From an uncultured Nitrospira sp. (GTDB lineage Bacteria > Nitrospirota > Nitrospiria > Nitrospirales > Nitrospiraceae), in assembly GCA_902500995.1 (NCBI GenBank), contig CABVSR010000001.1, positions 1 to 64,000 on the forward strand: a DNA stretch of 64,000 nucleotides, written 5' to 3'. A program made the position numbers and the translations under genes. The notes below the pieces were generated by a model. The model was given only the letters and a program-made list of their open reading frames with translations. It had not been told where the DNA came from and made no database searches. Positions 18,074 to 28,001 of this stretch are shown here, in pieces; positions within the stretch are counted from its first letter, which is position 1, and the number at the start of each line of letters is the position of its first letter.

Positions 18074-18583
18074 TTAGACGGAAATGCGGGGAGGCGCTTG
18101 TTGATCCGCAAGGAGCTCAAGGATCAGCTGCCCCATGCGCTGCTTATCTTCAGGCTGAAATTCCAGGAACTTCATCCCGATCGACTGAGGTTGGATCGAA
18201 CAGATCATCGCGGCGTCGACCTTGATGTCCGGACGGCCGGCCGGGCCGTGTAACACGAACCTCACGAAGGTGCCGCGGGGAAGCGATGTGGTCGCCTGCA
18301 AGGTACATCCGCCCATCGAAATGTCGGTGACGACCCCTCCGGCCGCCGGTTGATCCAGAATCAACGTGGCAGCGAAGTTCACAGACAGTCGACGGTACTC
18401 GCGGCGATCGAATTCCTGCGTCGTCAAGCGGTTCCCCGGCCTGCGGGCCTGAAAACGAGTCGTGCACAGCTGGCAACGAACCTGAAAAATAGACAACCGG
18501 TTCAGCGTCTTCTCGATAAGACTGGTGCCGGATGTCACTCTGACGCAGGGCGTGCCGCAGGCCGGACAATACAACTCTTTCAT
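18074..18583 (-). CDS. Zinc-ribbon PilZ-domain protein
   Basis: A 169-aa protein. The N-terminal zinc ribbon has CPACGTPC (residues 6-13) and a second pair CQLC near 37-40. The PilZ domain begins with FDRREYRRLS (the c-di-GMP-binding RxxxR) and continues to the DISMGG motif near 86-91. A zinc ribbon fused to PilZ suggests a DNA- or protein-contacting c-di-GMP receptor. It is separated from the MazG-like gene by 1 nt and probably follows it on the same transcript. Confidence 0.85.
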   Translation of the reverse strand: MKELYCPACGTPCVRVTSGTSLIEKTLNRLSIFQVRCQLCTTRFQARRPGNRLTTQEFDRREYRRLSVNFAATLILDQPAAGGVVTDISMGGCTLQATTSLPRGTFVRFVLHGPAGRPDIKVDAAMICSIQPQSIGMKFLEFQPEDKQRMGQLILELLADQQAPPRISV

Positions 18584-18584
18584 A

Positions 18585-19013
18585 CTACGCTTCTGACTCC
18601 TGCATCCCGGTGTCCACTTGAGAAACCGGGCTCACACGTTGGGACAATTGTCTGGCGAGCAGGGGCTGCACATCGGCCGGAGAATAGGTCGGTGGTTTCA
18701 CCCACTTGCCGTCTTCCCGCTTATAGCCCCCGACTTTGCTCAAATTCGACCGGTGCACCTCGCGAAAGACCGGATCCATATCCAGCCCGTAGGACACGGC
18801 CGTGCCATAGACCACATACAAAAGGTCGGCTAATTCCTTGGCCACCGCCGGCAGGTCCTGCGCGGCCATGGCTTCCTGAAGCTCGGCGAATTCTTCGTGA
18901 ATCAGCCGCACACGCAACTGACGCGTGGCCTCGGTCGGAATGGACGGCCGGTCGCCGACCAGAATATCGAACTTGCGATGAAACTCGGCGACCATGTCCT
19001 GGGGCTGCATCAT
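18585..19013 (-). CDS. MazG-like all-alpha NTP pyrophosphohydrolase domain protein
   Basis: A 142-aa protein with the all-alpha NTP-PPase pattern: [11 protein letters not shown] near residues 39-49 supplies the metal-binding EExxE, and [14 protein letters not shown] near 59-72 supplies the second acidic pair. Related proteins are described as phosphoribosyl-ATP pyrophosphohydrolase-like and may clear noncanonical nucleotides. Its ATG overlaps the stop of the RmuC gene by 4 nt. Confidence 0.85.
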   Translation of the reverse strand: MMQPQDMVAEFHRKFDILVGDRPSIPTEATRQLRVRLIHEEFAELQEAMAAQDLPAVAKELADLLYVVYGTAVSYGLDMDPVFREVHRSNLSKVGGYKREDGKWVKPPTYSPADVQPLLARQLSQRVSPVSQVDTGMQESEA

Positions 19014-20425
19014 CCTGACGTCCTCACCTCTTCAGCCACAAAAGGAATTCCCGTCCTTGGGTCGACGCCGGAGGTTTCCAGCATCGCGATCTCTTTCTCA
19101 GATGATATCCCGAGGTCTTTAAATTTTCTAGCGGCAGGCAAGACCCTCGATTCCAACGATCCCACCGCCTTGTTATAGGCCCCGACACTTTTCCCGAGCG
19201 CCTGTCCGATCTCATTGAGGTGATCGGTGAGGACCGCCATCCGCTCGTAGAGGTCCTTCCCCAGCCGGCCCGCCTGCTCGGCATGTTCGGTCAATTGCTC
19301 CTGCCTCCACCCATAGGCCACGGCGCGCAAGAGCGCCATGAGTGTCGCCGGCGTCGCGAGGACGACCCCCTGCGCGAAGCCGTCCTCGATCAGGGTGGGA
19401 TCCTGCTCCAGCGCGGCGCCGAGAAACTGTTCGCCGGGGAGAAATAACACGACAAATTCCGGAGTCTTTCCAAACTGCGCCCAATAGGCCTTCAGGCTGA
19501 GCGCATCCATTCTGGTCCGCACCTGGGTGGCGTGGCGACGCAAGTGCCCCTGCCGCTGCTGGTCATCCTCCGCTTCATAGGCATCGAGATAGGCTGCGAG
19601 GACGGTCTTGGCATCCACCACGATCTGCCGGCCCGCAGGCAAATACACAACCATGTCGGGCCGGAGCAATCCTTCCATGGAGTCGACCGAGTCCTGCTCC
19701 ATAAAGTCGCAATGCGCCACCATCCCCGCCAGTTCAGCCACACGGCGGAGGGTCATTTCCCCCCACCGCCCCCTCACCGCGGGGGCCCGTAACGCTTTCA
19801 CCAGATTACCGGTTTCCTGCTGGAGCCGCTGGTGGGATTCGGCCATGAACTTCAACTGCTGGTCCAGCCCGCCGTACTCGCGCTGGCGAATGTGTTCCGC
19901 CTGTTGCAATTGCGCCTGGTAGCGCTGGAGCGATTCCTCCAGCGGCTTCACCAGTTCACCGATAGCCTGCTGGCGTTGCGACAATTCCCCTTTGGCTTCC
20001 GCGTGCAGCGTGTCAAATGAGGCGCGGGCAAGATTCAGAAAGGCCTCATTGTTGTGTTTCAGCGCTTGCCCAGACAAGGCTTCGAAGGATTCGTGCAATT
20101 CCTGCCGCGCCTGGCTGAGCATGGTTCTCTGGTCTTCCACGCTCCGACTGAGCTCTTCCAGCCGCGTTTCGGCTTTGGTTCGGCGCTCTTGAGAGTCGGC
20201 CAGCGCCTGCCGCAGCTGTGCGACTTCGACCTGTTGGTCATCCAGGCGCTGTTGCAGCACCACCGCCAGGGCATCGGCTCGTTGGGCGCGTTCCCCGCTT
20301 TCGAGCACCTGTGCCTGGACCCGGGAATAGGTGCGAGTCGTCACCCACCATCCGGTGACTAAGATGCCGATCCCGATGCCGGCCACCCCACCCGCGACAA
20401 AGGCTGCGGAGGTGAGATCAATCAT
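19010..20425 (-). CDS. rmuC: DNA recombination protein RmuC
   Basis: A 471-aa protein with an N-terminal membrane segment ([19 protein letters not shown]), a long coiled coil to about residue 200, and the RmuC nuclease-like domain beginning with [18 protein letters not shown], with [13 protein letters not shown] and later [14 protein letters not shown]. RmuC limits inversion at short inverted repeats in E. coli. It is the first gene of a run with the MazG-like and PilZ genes. Confidence 0.92.
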   Translation of the reverse strand: MIDLTSAAFVAGGVAGIGIGILVTGWWVTTRTYSRVQAQVLESGERAQRADALAVVLQQRLDDQQVEVAQLRQALADSQERRTKAETRLEELSRSVEDQRTMLSQARQELHESFEALSGQALKHNNEAFLNLARASFDTLHAEAKGELSQRQQAIGELVKPLEESLQRYQAQLQQAEHIRQREYGGLDQQLKFMAESHQRLQQETGNLVKALRAPAVRGRWGEMTLRRVAELAGMVAHCDFMEQDSVDSMEGLLRPDMVVYLPAGRQIVVDAKTVLAAYLDAYEAEDDQQRQGHLRRHATQVRTRMDALSLKAYWAQFGKTPEFVVLFLPGEQFLGAALEQDPTLIEDGFAQGVVLATPATLMALLRAVAYGWRQEQLTEHAEQAGRLGKDLYERMAVLTDHLNEIGQALGKSVGAYNKAVGSLESRVLPAARKFKDLGISSEKEIAMLETSGVDPRTGIPFVAEEVRTSG

Positions 20426-20520
20426 GATCGGTCCTCACGACCACAGAACACCGCCGTCATCCCTCTCAGCCGCACGTTGTAGGGAAATCGCGTAGAGGGT
20501 ACGAGAAAGCCGATGAAACG

Positions 20521-23154
20521 TCAAGGGACCAGGCGTCGGATTGTGCCTGTTGCACTGATAATTTGGACCGGCTCATCTTCGCGCAATCGGCTCATGGCAT
20601 AGGGCACATTGACCAGGACCGGAAGGCCGTATTCCCGCGCGATAATGGCGCCGTGCGAGAGCGTACCTCCCAGTTCAGCAATGAGGCCGGCCACCATACC
20701 GAATAAGGGCGCCATCCCTGGATCGATCACCGGAACGACGAGAATGTCGCCTGGCCGCACTCGCTTCCAGTCGTCGGTCGAGCGAACGATGCGAACCGGA
20801 CCGGTGGCCGTTCCGGCGCTGACGGCAATGCCGCCGAGCCGCCCCTCGCTCGCTCCGCCTTCTGGGAACGTAAGGCCCTGCTCGAGAACCGCCTCCCAGT
20901 CTCGAATCGTGTCAGGAACCTGCCTCCGGTGATGGCGTGTCCATTCATCCCGACGTTCGTGGGCGAGCCGTTGCCAATCACGTTGGACTCCCTGACTCAC
21001 CAGCGCCTGCTCTTCGACCGTCAGAAAAAAGAGATCGTCACGCCGGCTCAAGACTCCCTGCTCTACCATCCGCTCGCCGAGCTGGAGCAGGAGATGGCGA
21101 ACCGCCGTGGAGTAATACAGTAAATGATGGCGATTCGCTTCGCGTAGCGCGCAAAAACGGCTGAGCCGCCGGTACCACCAACGAAAAACGAGCCCCCGGT
21201 GTTGCCGCCAGCCAAACCGTCGATGAATCTCTGCAAGCGCCTCTTGGCGCCGCTGCGTTTGCTGGGCAGTGAGGACTCCTGGTGAAACGGCCTTCCCGGC
21301 GCGCAACTGCGTCTGCAACAGGACCAGGACCGCATCCGGCTCATCCGCGATCCGCGGGGTCATGATGTCCGACTCTCCGACTGCGCGGTGGCCATAGTCA
21401 GCCAGATAGTCCTCGAACCGGCGCAGGAACCTGGTGCCTGCCAACGCCGCACGGAACGCCGGAGCCTCCCAGCCTTCGGAGAGAAACCATCGCTGCACAG
21501 CGAGCTCATCCCTCGCAACCTCGACCAATTCCGCCATGCGCAGAATGTGTTGGGCACTGATCACGCTGCCCTGACCTTGCAAGGAGGCGTTCAACAGCTC
21601 GCGCCAGTCGGCTCCTAACCAGCCAGGCAACAATGTGCCCATCGCCTGGAGGCTCTGCGCGACTCCTCCCACTATCCCGAAGGTCATCTCGTGCCTGCTA
21701 AGCCAATCTCCCAAGCGATCAAGGGCCCCAGTGAGTTCCGTCGTTGAAAGATTTTGGATGTGGATGGGTTGATATGTCTCCGCCATCTGTTTCATGGCGG
21801 CAAAATAGGCCGGGGCCTCTCGCACAACTCTTCGCCATTCCCGCAGCATGACTAGCCCTGCGCGGGCGAGGGCGAGGCCATTCAAAGGGCGCACCGGCGG
21901 CGTCACACCCAGCGGTTCCCCGCCCATCTGCTCGGTTAAAAAGGAGGGATTCCCACGGAGTTGGGCGACCAACGTGTACAACAACGTGACATTGAGATAG
22001 GGGCGCCCGTGCAAGACCCGAACGGATGACAGTCCATCAGGTACCGTGCAGCCGAGGCGGCGATAGGGCCCGATGATATAGGCGTCCATGAACCGCTCAA
22101 GAAACGAGAGCCCCAATGGGCTCGGCAACTCAGGCATGGTTTCTTTCAGATTCGCCCGCGTCCACTCGCACTCATCGTTGGTCAGCGCTGAGGAAGGGTG
22201 GACGCCGGTGATCGGTCGCGCCTGCACGACCCACAACTGTTCCGCGTCCCACACCCACTCGAGGTCTATCGGCCGGCTTAACGCAGCCTCGATGCGCTTC
22301 GACAGGCGGGCCAATTCGACGAGTTGCGCGTCGGATAATGAGGACTGCTCCTGGGCGGCATCCGCAATCCTCTCGACCCGTACTCCAGCGGGCGTGGAGA
22401 GTAACTTCTGCTGCTTCCTCGCCAACACCCGTCGCCGGATGCGGATGGGCCTGGCCTCGCTTTCTGCCACTTCAACGACGTACTGGTCCGGCGTGACCTC
22501 GCCGCTCACCAAGGATGCAGCGAGTCCGGGCACGGCGTTGACGACGACGTGGGAGGTGCGCCCAGTCACCGGATGAATCGAATAGGCCACGCCCGCGGTA
22601 CTGGCCTTGAGAAGCGGCTGGATCACCACCGCCATGAGCGGGCAGGCTCGCTCGCCTCCAGCTCGCATGGCATACGCAACCGCCGCATCCGTCCACAGCG
22701 ACAACCAACAATCGTAAACGCCCCGTACCAACTCTGAAGACCGCAGGCCGAGGGAGGTGCGATAGAGCCCCGCTCCACTGGCATGTGCGACATCCTCATT
22801 CGTTGCCGAAGATCGCACGGCCCATCGGATGTCAGGATCCTGAGTCAACTCGGCCAACCGCCGTTCCAATTCAGCCGGCAATCCTGCAGGCCAGGCCTGC
22901 CTCATCACACAGTCCCGAATTCGCGATAGTTCCCAGCTTCGCTCCGCGGGAGTCGCGTGCGGCAATCGACGCCACACCTGTTCAGGATCAATCTCTGCCC
23001 CGGCCAGGACATCCCGGTACACAGCGGTTGTGACGCATACCCCGCGAGGCACAGCGAACCCGGCCGCGAGCAACCGACTCAAGCCCATGGCCTTACCGCC
23101 GACGAGGCGCGGATCGTGGCTCTCCTCCAGAGAGAGAATACGTGACGGAATCAT
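20521..23154 (-). CDS. PEP-synthase-like dikinase (Rph-type, no PEP-binding barrel)
   Basis: An 877-aa protein. The N-terminus is a PPDK-type ATP-grasp domain (GGKAMGLSRLLAAGFAVPRG at residues 19-38; RSSATNEDVAHASGAG near 114-129). A long middle domain follows without a recognised family. The C-terminus is the swivelling phosphohistidine domain, with GGTLSHGAIIAREYGLPVLV near 830. The TIM-barrel PEP-binding domain of true PEP synthase is missing. This ATP-grasp/middle/His layout is that of rifampin phosphotransferases and other dikinases that phosphorylate small molecules; the substrate is unknown. It starts 14 nt after the glycerate kinase stop. Confidence 0.85.
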   Translation of the reverse strand: MIPSRILSLEESHDPRLVGGKAMGLSRLLAAGFAVPRGVCVTTAVYRDVLAGAEIDPEQVWRRLPHATPAERSWELSRIRDCVMRQAWPAGLPAELERRLAELTQDPDIRWAVRSSATNEDVAHASGAGLYRTSLGLRSSELVRGVYDCWLSLWTDAAVAYAMRAGGERACPLMAVVIQPLLKASTAGVAYSIHPVTGRTSHVVVNAVPGLAASLVSGEVTPDQYVVEVAESEARPIRIRRRVLARKQQKLLSTPAGVRVERIADAAQEQSSLSDAQLVELARLSKRIEAALSRPIDLEWVWDAEQLWVVQARPITGVHPSSALTNDECEWTRANLKETMPELPSPLGLSFLERFMDAYIIGPYRRLGCTVPDGLSSVRVLHGRPYLNVTLLYTLVAQLRGNPSFLTEQMGGEPLGVTPPVRPLNGLALARAGLVMLREWRRVVREAPAYFAAMKQMAETYQPIHIQNLSTTELTGALDRLGDWLSRHEMTFGIVGGVAQSLQAMGTLLPGWLGADWRELLNASLQGQGSVISAQHILRMAELVEVARDELAVQRWFLSEGWEAPAFRAALAGTRFLRRFEDYLADYGHRAVGESDIMTPRIADEPDAVLVLLQTQLRAGKAVSPGVLTAQQTQRRQEALAEIHRRFGWRQHRGLVFRWWYRRLSRFCALREANRHHLLYYSTAVRHLLLQLGERMVEQGVLSRRDDLFFLTVEEQALVSQGVQRDWQRLAHERRDEWTRHHRRQVPDTIRDWEAVLEQGLTFPEGGASEGRLGGIAVSAGTATGPVRIVRSTDDWKRVRPGDILVVPVIDPGMAPLFGMVAGLIAELGGTLSHGAIIAREYGLPVLVNVPYAMSRLREDEPVQIISATGTIRRLVP

Positions 23155-23168
23155 GGAGAGGATCGTAC

Positions 23169-24509
23169 CTAGAGTGCGAGGAGGAGGTAAAGGTCGTTGA
23201 CGTTGGTCCCGGTAGGACCAGTGACAATGTGGCCCTGGAGTTTCTCGAAGAAGGGATAGGCATCGTTCTCTTGCAACGCACGGGACAGATCGAGCTGTTT
23301 CCGGCGCGCACGGACGACTGTTTGGCCATCGACAAGGGCACCCGCAACAGAAGTGGGCCCGTCAGTGCCGTCCGTAGCAAACCCGGCTATCCACATGTCG
23401 GGCAACCCGGCAATTTCGGTTGCGGCCGCGAGGGCAAACTCCTGCGCCCGTCCGCCCGTCCCCTCACCTCGGATCGTGACCGTCGTTTCTCCTCCCGCGA
23501 TGATACAGCAGGGCCGTTGAAGGGGACGTCCATGACCGGCAATTTCGCGGGCCATGGCGCCGAACGTTTTTGCGAGCTCCCTCGCCTCTCCGGTGACCGT
23601 GGTGGACAGGATCAATGTGCGCAGGCCCTGTTGCTGAGCAGCCCTAGCGACCGCATCGACCGCTGCTTGGTTGTCTCCGATCAATATGTTGTCGACCCGG
23701 CGAAACAGCGCAGCGCGGGGTTTAGGCGTCTCCTTCACGCGATGCTGCATGCCCATCTTGAGACGCTTTCGCACGGAGGCGGGAATGGTTTTCGAAACCC
23801 CATAACGCTCGACAATCTCCCACGCCTCTCCGAATGTCGTGGGATCAGGCGCGGTGGGCCCTGATCCAATCGTCCCGAGGTCGTTGCCGATCACGTCGGA
23901 CAGAATCACACTTGCCACGCGCGCCGGAGTCGCCGCGGCAAGCTGCCCACCTTTGAGGCTGGAGAGGTGTTTGCGCACCGCGTTGATCTCATGGATGGTG
24001 GCTCCGGACCGGAGTAATAGTTTGGTGGTCTGCTGTTTGTCTTCAAGATGAATACCGGGAGCAGGAGCAGGAAGCAGGCTGGAGGCCCCACCCGACAGGA
24101 GCACGATCAACAGATCAGCAGCCGTGAGTCTGTTGACCATCGCCATGAGTTGACGGCTGGCCTCAAGACCGGCGGCATCGGGAATGGGATGCCCCGCCTC
24201 CACGATACGAATGGTGGTGGTCGGCGCGCCATGCCCGTACTTCACCACGACCAAGCCGTCGTCGATCCGCGGCCCTAGCTTCTGCTCCAGCGCCAGGGCC
24301 ATGCGAGCCGAGGCCTTGCCCGCCCCCACTACGACAATGCGTTGAAATTTCTCAAGAGCGTACCGGTGGGAACCGATGGTGAGGTGCCTGCGTCCGACGC
24401 CGACCTGACGCCGCACGGCCTCGTACGGATCAACCGCCTGCAATCCCGCTTGCAACAGCCTTGCGAGGAGGGCTCTGGTGCGAGGCTGCGGGACGCCGAT
24501 CTGTATCAT
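23169..24509 (-). CDS. Glycerate 2-kinase, DUF4147/MOFRL family
   Basis: A 446-aa member of the GckA/TtuD family that phosphorylates glycerate to 2-phosphoglycerate. The N-terminal DUF4147 domain shows VVVGAGKASARMALALE and VEAGHPIPDAAGLEAS; LLSGGASSLL follows near residue 140. The C-terminal MOFRL domain ends with ATDGTDGPTSVAGALVDG and GPTGTNVNDLYLLL. It lies between a lytic transglycosylase gene and the dikinase-like gene with 5- and 14-nt gaps, so all three are probably one transcript. Confidence 0.9.
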   Translation of the reverse strand: MIQIGVPQPRTRALLARLLQAGLQAVDPYEAVRRQVGVGRRHLTIGSHRYALEKFQRIVVVGAGKASARMALALEQKLGPRIDDGLVVVKYGHGAPTTTIRIVEAGHPIPDAAGLEASRQLMAMVNRLTAADLLIVLLSGGASSLLPAPAPGIHLEDKQQTTKLLLRSGATIHEINAVRKHLSSLKGGQLAAATPARVASVILSDVIGNDLGTIGSGPTAPDPTTFGEAWEIVERYGVSKTIPASVRKRLKMGMQHRVKETPKPRAALFRRVDNILIGDNQAAVDAVARAAQQQGLRTLILSTTVTGEARELAKTFGAMAREIAGHGRPLQRPCCIIAGGETTVTIRGEGTGGRAQEFALAAATEIAGLPDMWIAGFATDGTDGPTSVAGALVDGQTVVRARRKQLDLSRALQENDAYPFFEKLQGHIVTGPTGTNVNDLYLLLAL

Positions 24510-24514
24510 GCGGA

Positions 24515-25591
24515 CTACGGGAGCTTGTCTTGCTTGAAACAGCGGTTCGGACAGGTTTGCCGGGGCACCTTAACCTGATAACTGCCCTTTGGCAAGTAAT
24601 CCTTCGTGAACTCAGGATTCAGCATCTTCAATTCAAGAAAATAGGTTCCATATTCCTCGGCGATCGATGTCAGGCGGCGCTGGGCTTCCTTTATGGTGAC
24701 GGTGACCGTTTCTGTCTCCAGCGGCGGATACAGGTCCTTCTTCGTCAAGCCGAGATATTTTTCCGGCTGGGAATAGATTTCCTTCGCCGCAATAATTCGC
24801 GCGACATACCGCATGGTTTCCCGCGGGCCATGCATGCGCCAGTAATCATGCACATTCTGCTCTTTGATCAACTTGCGCACGCGGTCTTCGCCGGCATTAT
24901 AGGAGGCCATGGCTAAAAACCAATCTCCCTGATACAAATCCCGGAGGTAGCGCAAATATTTGATGGCGGCTTCGGTAGACATCTCGAGATTGCGTCGCTC
25001 ATCCAGCCAGCGTTCATTGTGCAACTTATAGCGCCGTCCGGTGGAGTTGATGAATTGCCAGGGGCCCGAAGCCTTGGCGCGAGAATAGGCGGCGGCGATG
25101 CACTTGCTCTCCACCAACAACATGTATTTCAAATCGTCCGGCAAGCCCGCTTCAGACAATTGCTTTTCCGCGGGGGCAAAACACCGCCCCGTCCGTTTCG
25201 CGAGAATGATGCTCTCTCCCTGGTCTTCCAGGAATTGATAGAACTCATACTCGATGCGTTCACGGACCTGCCAGTTATCCAATGGAATCGACTGCCCCGC
25301 GAAGGTCAACTTGTCGGGCAGTTTGAAGGAACTCAAGAAGAAGCGCTCACCCTCCCGTTTGATTTCAGGGAGAATCACCAACCGGTCTTCCAGCTCCTGG
25401 ACACCGTCCGGTTCGGTTGCGGCGGAGCTGCCCGCGCGGTCTGCCCCCTGGGGACGCTGATCATCCGCCGGAACGGCCGAAGGCGCCGAGGATTTTGAAT
25501 CACTCGACACTTCTGCAAACAACGGTGCCAATCCCAGCACCATGGTGAGACCGACGACAAACGCCCGAAGCCCCCAATCATTGTTCCGCAT
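24515..25591 (-). CDS. Membrane-bound lytic murein transglycosylase, MltD-like
   Basis: A 358-aa exported protein with signal peptide (LRAFVVGLTMVLGLAPLFAEV). The SLT catalytic domain has its Glu in LLVESKCIAAAYSRAKASGPWQF, followed by ASYNAGEDRV and ETMRYVARIIAAK. The C-terminal ~60 residues look LysM-like (RRLTSIAEEYGTYFLELKML), suited to peptidoglycan binding. The catalytic segment has Lys-Cys where most homologues have a small residue and Phe, but the Glu is kept. It cleaves glycan strands in the periplasm. Confidence 0.88.
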   Translation of the reverse strand: MRNNDWGLRAFVVGLTMVLGLAPLFAEVSSDSKSSAPSAVPADDQRPQGADRAGSSAATEPDGVQELEDRLVILPEIKREGERFFLSSFKLPDKLTFAGQSIPLDNWQVRERIEYEFYQFLEDQGESIILAKRTGRCFAPAEKQLSEAGLPDDLKYMLLVESKCIAAAYSRAKASGPWQFINSTGRRYKLHNERWLDERRNLEMSTEAAIKYLRYLRDLYQGDWFLAMASYNAGEDRVRKLIKEQNVHDYWRMHGPRETMRYVARIIAAKEIYSQPEKYLGLTKKDLYPPLETETVTVTIKEAQRRLTSIAEEYGTYFLELKMLNPEFTKDYLPKGSYQVKVPRQTCPNRCFKQDKLP

Positions 25592-25671
25592 GCCCTGCGT
25601 ATCCTTTCGTCACGCTGAAAGACCCATGCTATCAATAAGCCCCTTACGGGACAAGAAAGTCGTCGGTTTGG

Positions 25672-25677
25672 TACACT
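25672..25677 (+). promoter_or_regulatory. Candidate -10 box of the UDG gene
   Basis: TACACT lies 7 nt before the ATG at 25685, with GGGACA 18 nt upstream as a possible -35. No Shine-Dalgarno stands before the ATG, so the transcript may be leaderless. Confidence 0.35.
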
Positions 25678-25684
25678 GCCCGTC

Positions 25685-26392
25685 ATGTCGGCACTTGCAA
25701 TGTTGAATACGGAAATCGTTGCCTGCACGCGGTGTCCCAGGCTCGTCGAGTATCGCGAATCTATCGCCGCTACGAAACGCCGGCAGTACCGGGACTGGTC
25801 CTATTGGGGAAAGCCGATTCCGGGGTTTGGCGATCCAACAGCCAGACTGTACATTCTGGGCTTGGCGCCGGCGGCCCACGGAGGCAACCGGACAGGGCGG
25901 GTGTTCACCGGAGATCGCAGCGGGGATTGGCTCTATGAGGCCTTGCATCGATTCGGATTTGCCAACCAACCCACGTCCACACACCTGGGTGATGGCCTGA
26001 TTTTAACGGACTGTTATATCGGCGCCACGGTGCGATGCGCGCCGCCGGCGAACAAGCCCTTGCCGGACGAGTTCAGCGCTTGTCGGCCGTTTGTGTTGGG
26101 GGAGCTGCGTCTGTTGGAGAAGGTGACGGTCGTGGTGGTACTGGGCAAAATTGCCTTTGATCACTATTTCAAAGCGTGCCGTGAAATGGGGCGCGCACTC
26201 CCCACGCCCTGCCCGAAATTCGGTCATGCTGCAACCTATGAGTTGCCGTGGGGAGTGTCGCTGATCGGCTCCTATCATCCCAGCCAGCAGAATACCTTTA
26301 CGGGCAAACTGACCAGACCGATGTTTCACCGCATTTTTTCCGCCGCCGCACGCCGCCTCGCAGATAGCCGGCTCAGGCGCCCGTCGGCGTAG
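25685..26392 (+). CDS. Type-5 uracil-DNA glycosylase (UDGb, Fe-S)
   Basis: A 235-aa enzyme. An iron-sulfur set begins with CTRCPRL (C14, C17) and later Cys (RCAPP near 118, CRPF near 136). Motif A is GLAPAAHGGNRTGR near residues 58-71, lacking the usual Asp/Asn of type-1 enzymes as expected for UDGb, and motif B is HPSQQNT near 198-204. Type-5 enzymes remove uracil, hypoxanthine and related lesions. It is divergent from the lytic transglycosylase gene. Confidence 0.92.
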   Translation: MSALAMLNTEIVACTRCPRLVEYRESIAATKRRQYRDWSYWGKPIPGFGDPTARLYILGLAPAAHGGNRTGRVFTGDRSGDWLYEALHRFGFANQPTSTHLGDGLILTDCYIGATVRCAPPANKPLPDEFSACRPFVLGELRLLEKVTVVVVLGKIAFDHYFKACREMGRALPTPCPKFGHAATYELPWGVSLIGSYHPSQQNTFTGKLTRPMFHRIFSAAARRLADSRLRRPSA

Positions 26393-26398
26393 GAACGA

Positions 26399-27046
26399 CT
26401 ACTTTTTTCCCATTGCCTCCCAGTCCGCCAGGAATTTTTTCAGGCCGATATCGGTCAACGGGTGTTTGACCAATTGCTGGAACACGGAGTATGGCATCGT
26501 ACAAATATGCCCCCCTGCCAGCGCCGCCTCCACGACGTGTTGCGGATGCCTGACGCTCGCGACCAGCACCTGAGTTTTGTAGTCATAATTCTTATAAATC
26601 GTCACGATCTGCCGGATGAGTGCCATGCCATCGGAGCTGACATCGTCCAGTCGGCCGATAAACGGGGACACGCACCACGCACCGGCTTTCGCAGCCAGCA
26701 GCGCCTGCGTGGGAGAAAAACACAACGTCACATTCACACGGATACCTTCGGCAGCAAGTTTCCTTGTGGCTCGAAGCCCTTCAGGAATGAGCGGAACCTT
26801 CACGACTATATTCTTGTGGACTTTCGCCAGGTCTCGGCCTTCCTTAATCATGGCCTCGGATTCGACCCCGACGACCTCCGCACTAATGGGACCGTCGACC
26901 ATGTTGCAGATCTCCAGCAACATTTCTTTAAAACTGCGCCCCTCCTTGGCCACCAAGGACGGATTCGTCGTTACCCCGTCAATCAGACCGAGGCTGGCTC
27001 CTTCTTGAATTTCCTTTACGTTGGCCGTATCCAGATAGAGTTTCAT
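26399..27046 (-). CDS. tal: Transaldolase / fructose-6-phosphate aldolase (Fsa-type)
   Basis: A 215-aa enzyme of the short transaldolase/FSA subfamily. The Schiff-base Lys83 is in [10 protein letters not shown], with [14 protein letters not shown] at 23-36 and ARCH-like [10 protein letters not shown] near 130. It acts in the non-oxidative pentose phosphate route, or as an F6P aldolase. AAAGGA stands 7 nt before the ATG. The glucose-6-phosphate dehydrogenase gene is found separately at 45.7 kb. The 6-nt gap to the convergent UDG gene leaves no room for a separate terminator. Confidence 0.93.
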   Translation of the reverse strand: MKLYLDTANVKEIQEGASLGLIDGVTTNPSLVAKEGRSFKEMLLEICNMVDGPISAEVVGVESEAMIKEGRDLAKVHKNIVVKVPLIPEGLRATRKLAAEGIRVNVTLCFSPTQALLAAKAGAWCVSPFIGRLDDVSSDGMALIRQIVTIYKNYDYKTQVLVASVRHPQHVVEAALAGGHICTMPYSVFQQLVKHPLTDIGLKKFLADWEAMGKK

Positions 27047-27097
27047 GTAAAAGTCCTTTCTTTTCTCTTCAACTTTCTACCTCTTGTACCACGTTTT

Positions 27098-27126
27098 ATT
27101 GTAGAAGTAAGTCACAGGCAAGGCAA
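27098..27126 (-). promoter_or_regulatory. Candidate promoter of the transaldolase gene
   Basis: On the minus strand TTGCCT (27121-27126), a 17-nt spacer and TACAAT (27098-27103). The expected leader is about 45 nt and ends with a good ribosome binding site. Confidence 0.5.
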
Positions 27127-27238
27127 CGGGTCGGCCTCACTATGCTAGACTCGTCCTACGACAGAAGAACGATTCGTTATTGCCCGACTATGCATGGCTC
27201 ATCCGCACCGGGCGGACGACACGGAAGGAACACGCAAA

Positions 27239-27541
27239 ATGCACGCAGCCGTCTATCTCCTTGCAATCGGCCTTTTCTTGGGAGCCTGCAGCCACAATCC
27301 TTACCTCGAAAACTCATTGACCCGTTATCAAGGCAAAGACCGGGCGTGGATCGAAAAGGAATTGGGGCCTCCAGACGCGAAAACTACTCGCTTTTTCGGA
27401 GGAGAGAAGTGGACGTACAATCGGATTGCAGGGGGAAAAGCAGGCCCGCCACTGTTTAATTTTAAGGCCAATGAATGCCAGATGGTTTTGTTTTTCGATA
27501 AGGACGAGACGGTCTCGGATTCCACTTACACAGGATGTTAG
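27239..27541 (+). CDS. Small lipoprotein, 100 aa
   Basis: Starts at 27239 with AAGGA about 10 nt upstream. The signal is MHAAVYLLAIGLFLGAC with lipid Cys at residue 17. The mature part has WIEKELGPPDAKTTRF, reminiscent of SmpA/BamE-like small lipoproteins (a helix then GxP), and two Cys near the end. A BamE-like role is possible but not shown. Its stop overlaps the convergent YHS gene by 4 nt. Confidence 0.75.
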   Translation: MHAAVYLLAIGLFLGACSHNPYLENSLTRYQGKDRAWIEKELGPPDAKTTRFFGGEKWTYNRIAGGKAGPPLFNFKANECQMVLFFDKDETVSDSTYTGC

Positions 27542-27798
27542 GCCGAGAGTTGCTTTTCAAATGCCGTTGCACAACCACGGCTGCAAAAAAAGTAGGTTTG
27601 CCCGCCTATCGACTCCTTTACCGCATGATCGCGAGGAATAAAGACACGGCAGACCGGATCTTGTACCATGTGGTTTCCTAGCGCCCCGCCGTCTTTAGGC
27701 TTTTCCAACGCACCCTCCTGCCCGGTTTTTCTGATGGCCCGCCGGATCAGGTAGTAAAGGATGATTAACAGCGCAAGGATCAAAAAAAATCTATACAT
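27538..27798 (-). CDS. Membrane-anchored YHS-domain protein
   Basis: An 86-aa protein starting at 27798 (GAGG about 10 nt upstream). One N-terminal membrane helix (FFLILALLIILYYLIRRAIR) is followed by a linker and a YHS-type metal-binding domain with DPVCRVFIP, TYFFCSRGC and a final helix. YHS domains occur in copper and other metal-handling proteins. It may hold a metal ion at the membrane face. Confidence 0.82.
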   Translation of the reverse strand: MYRFFLILALLIILYYLIRRAIRKTGQEGALEKPKDGGALGNHMVQDPVCRVFIPRDHAVKESIGGQTYFFCSRGCATAFEKQLSA

Positions 27799-28001
27799 GG
27801 TGGTGTTTCCTCTCTCACCCACGAAATGTTCCGTTGACTCAACTCTCCATTCTAGGGCTACCTAGACAACTTACCAGCCTGGAACAATCCCTTAAGGGCA
27901 TTACTAGGACCAAATGGCCCAGATACTTTCATTCCGATGAGGGTCTTTTCCCCTCTCTCTTGCAGTACTTCAGATGGATGGTTTATCCTACAGCGCAATG
28001 A

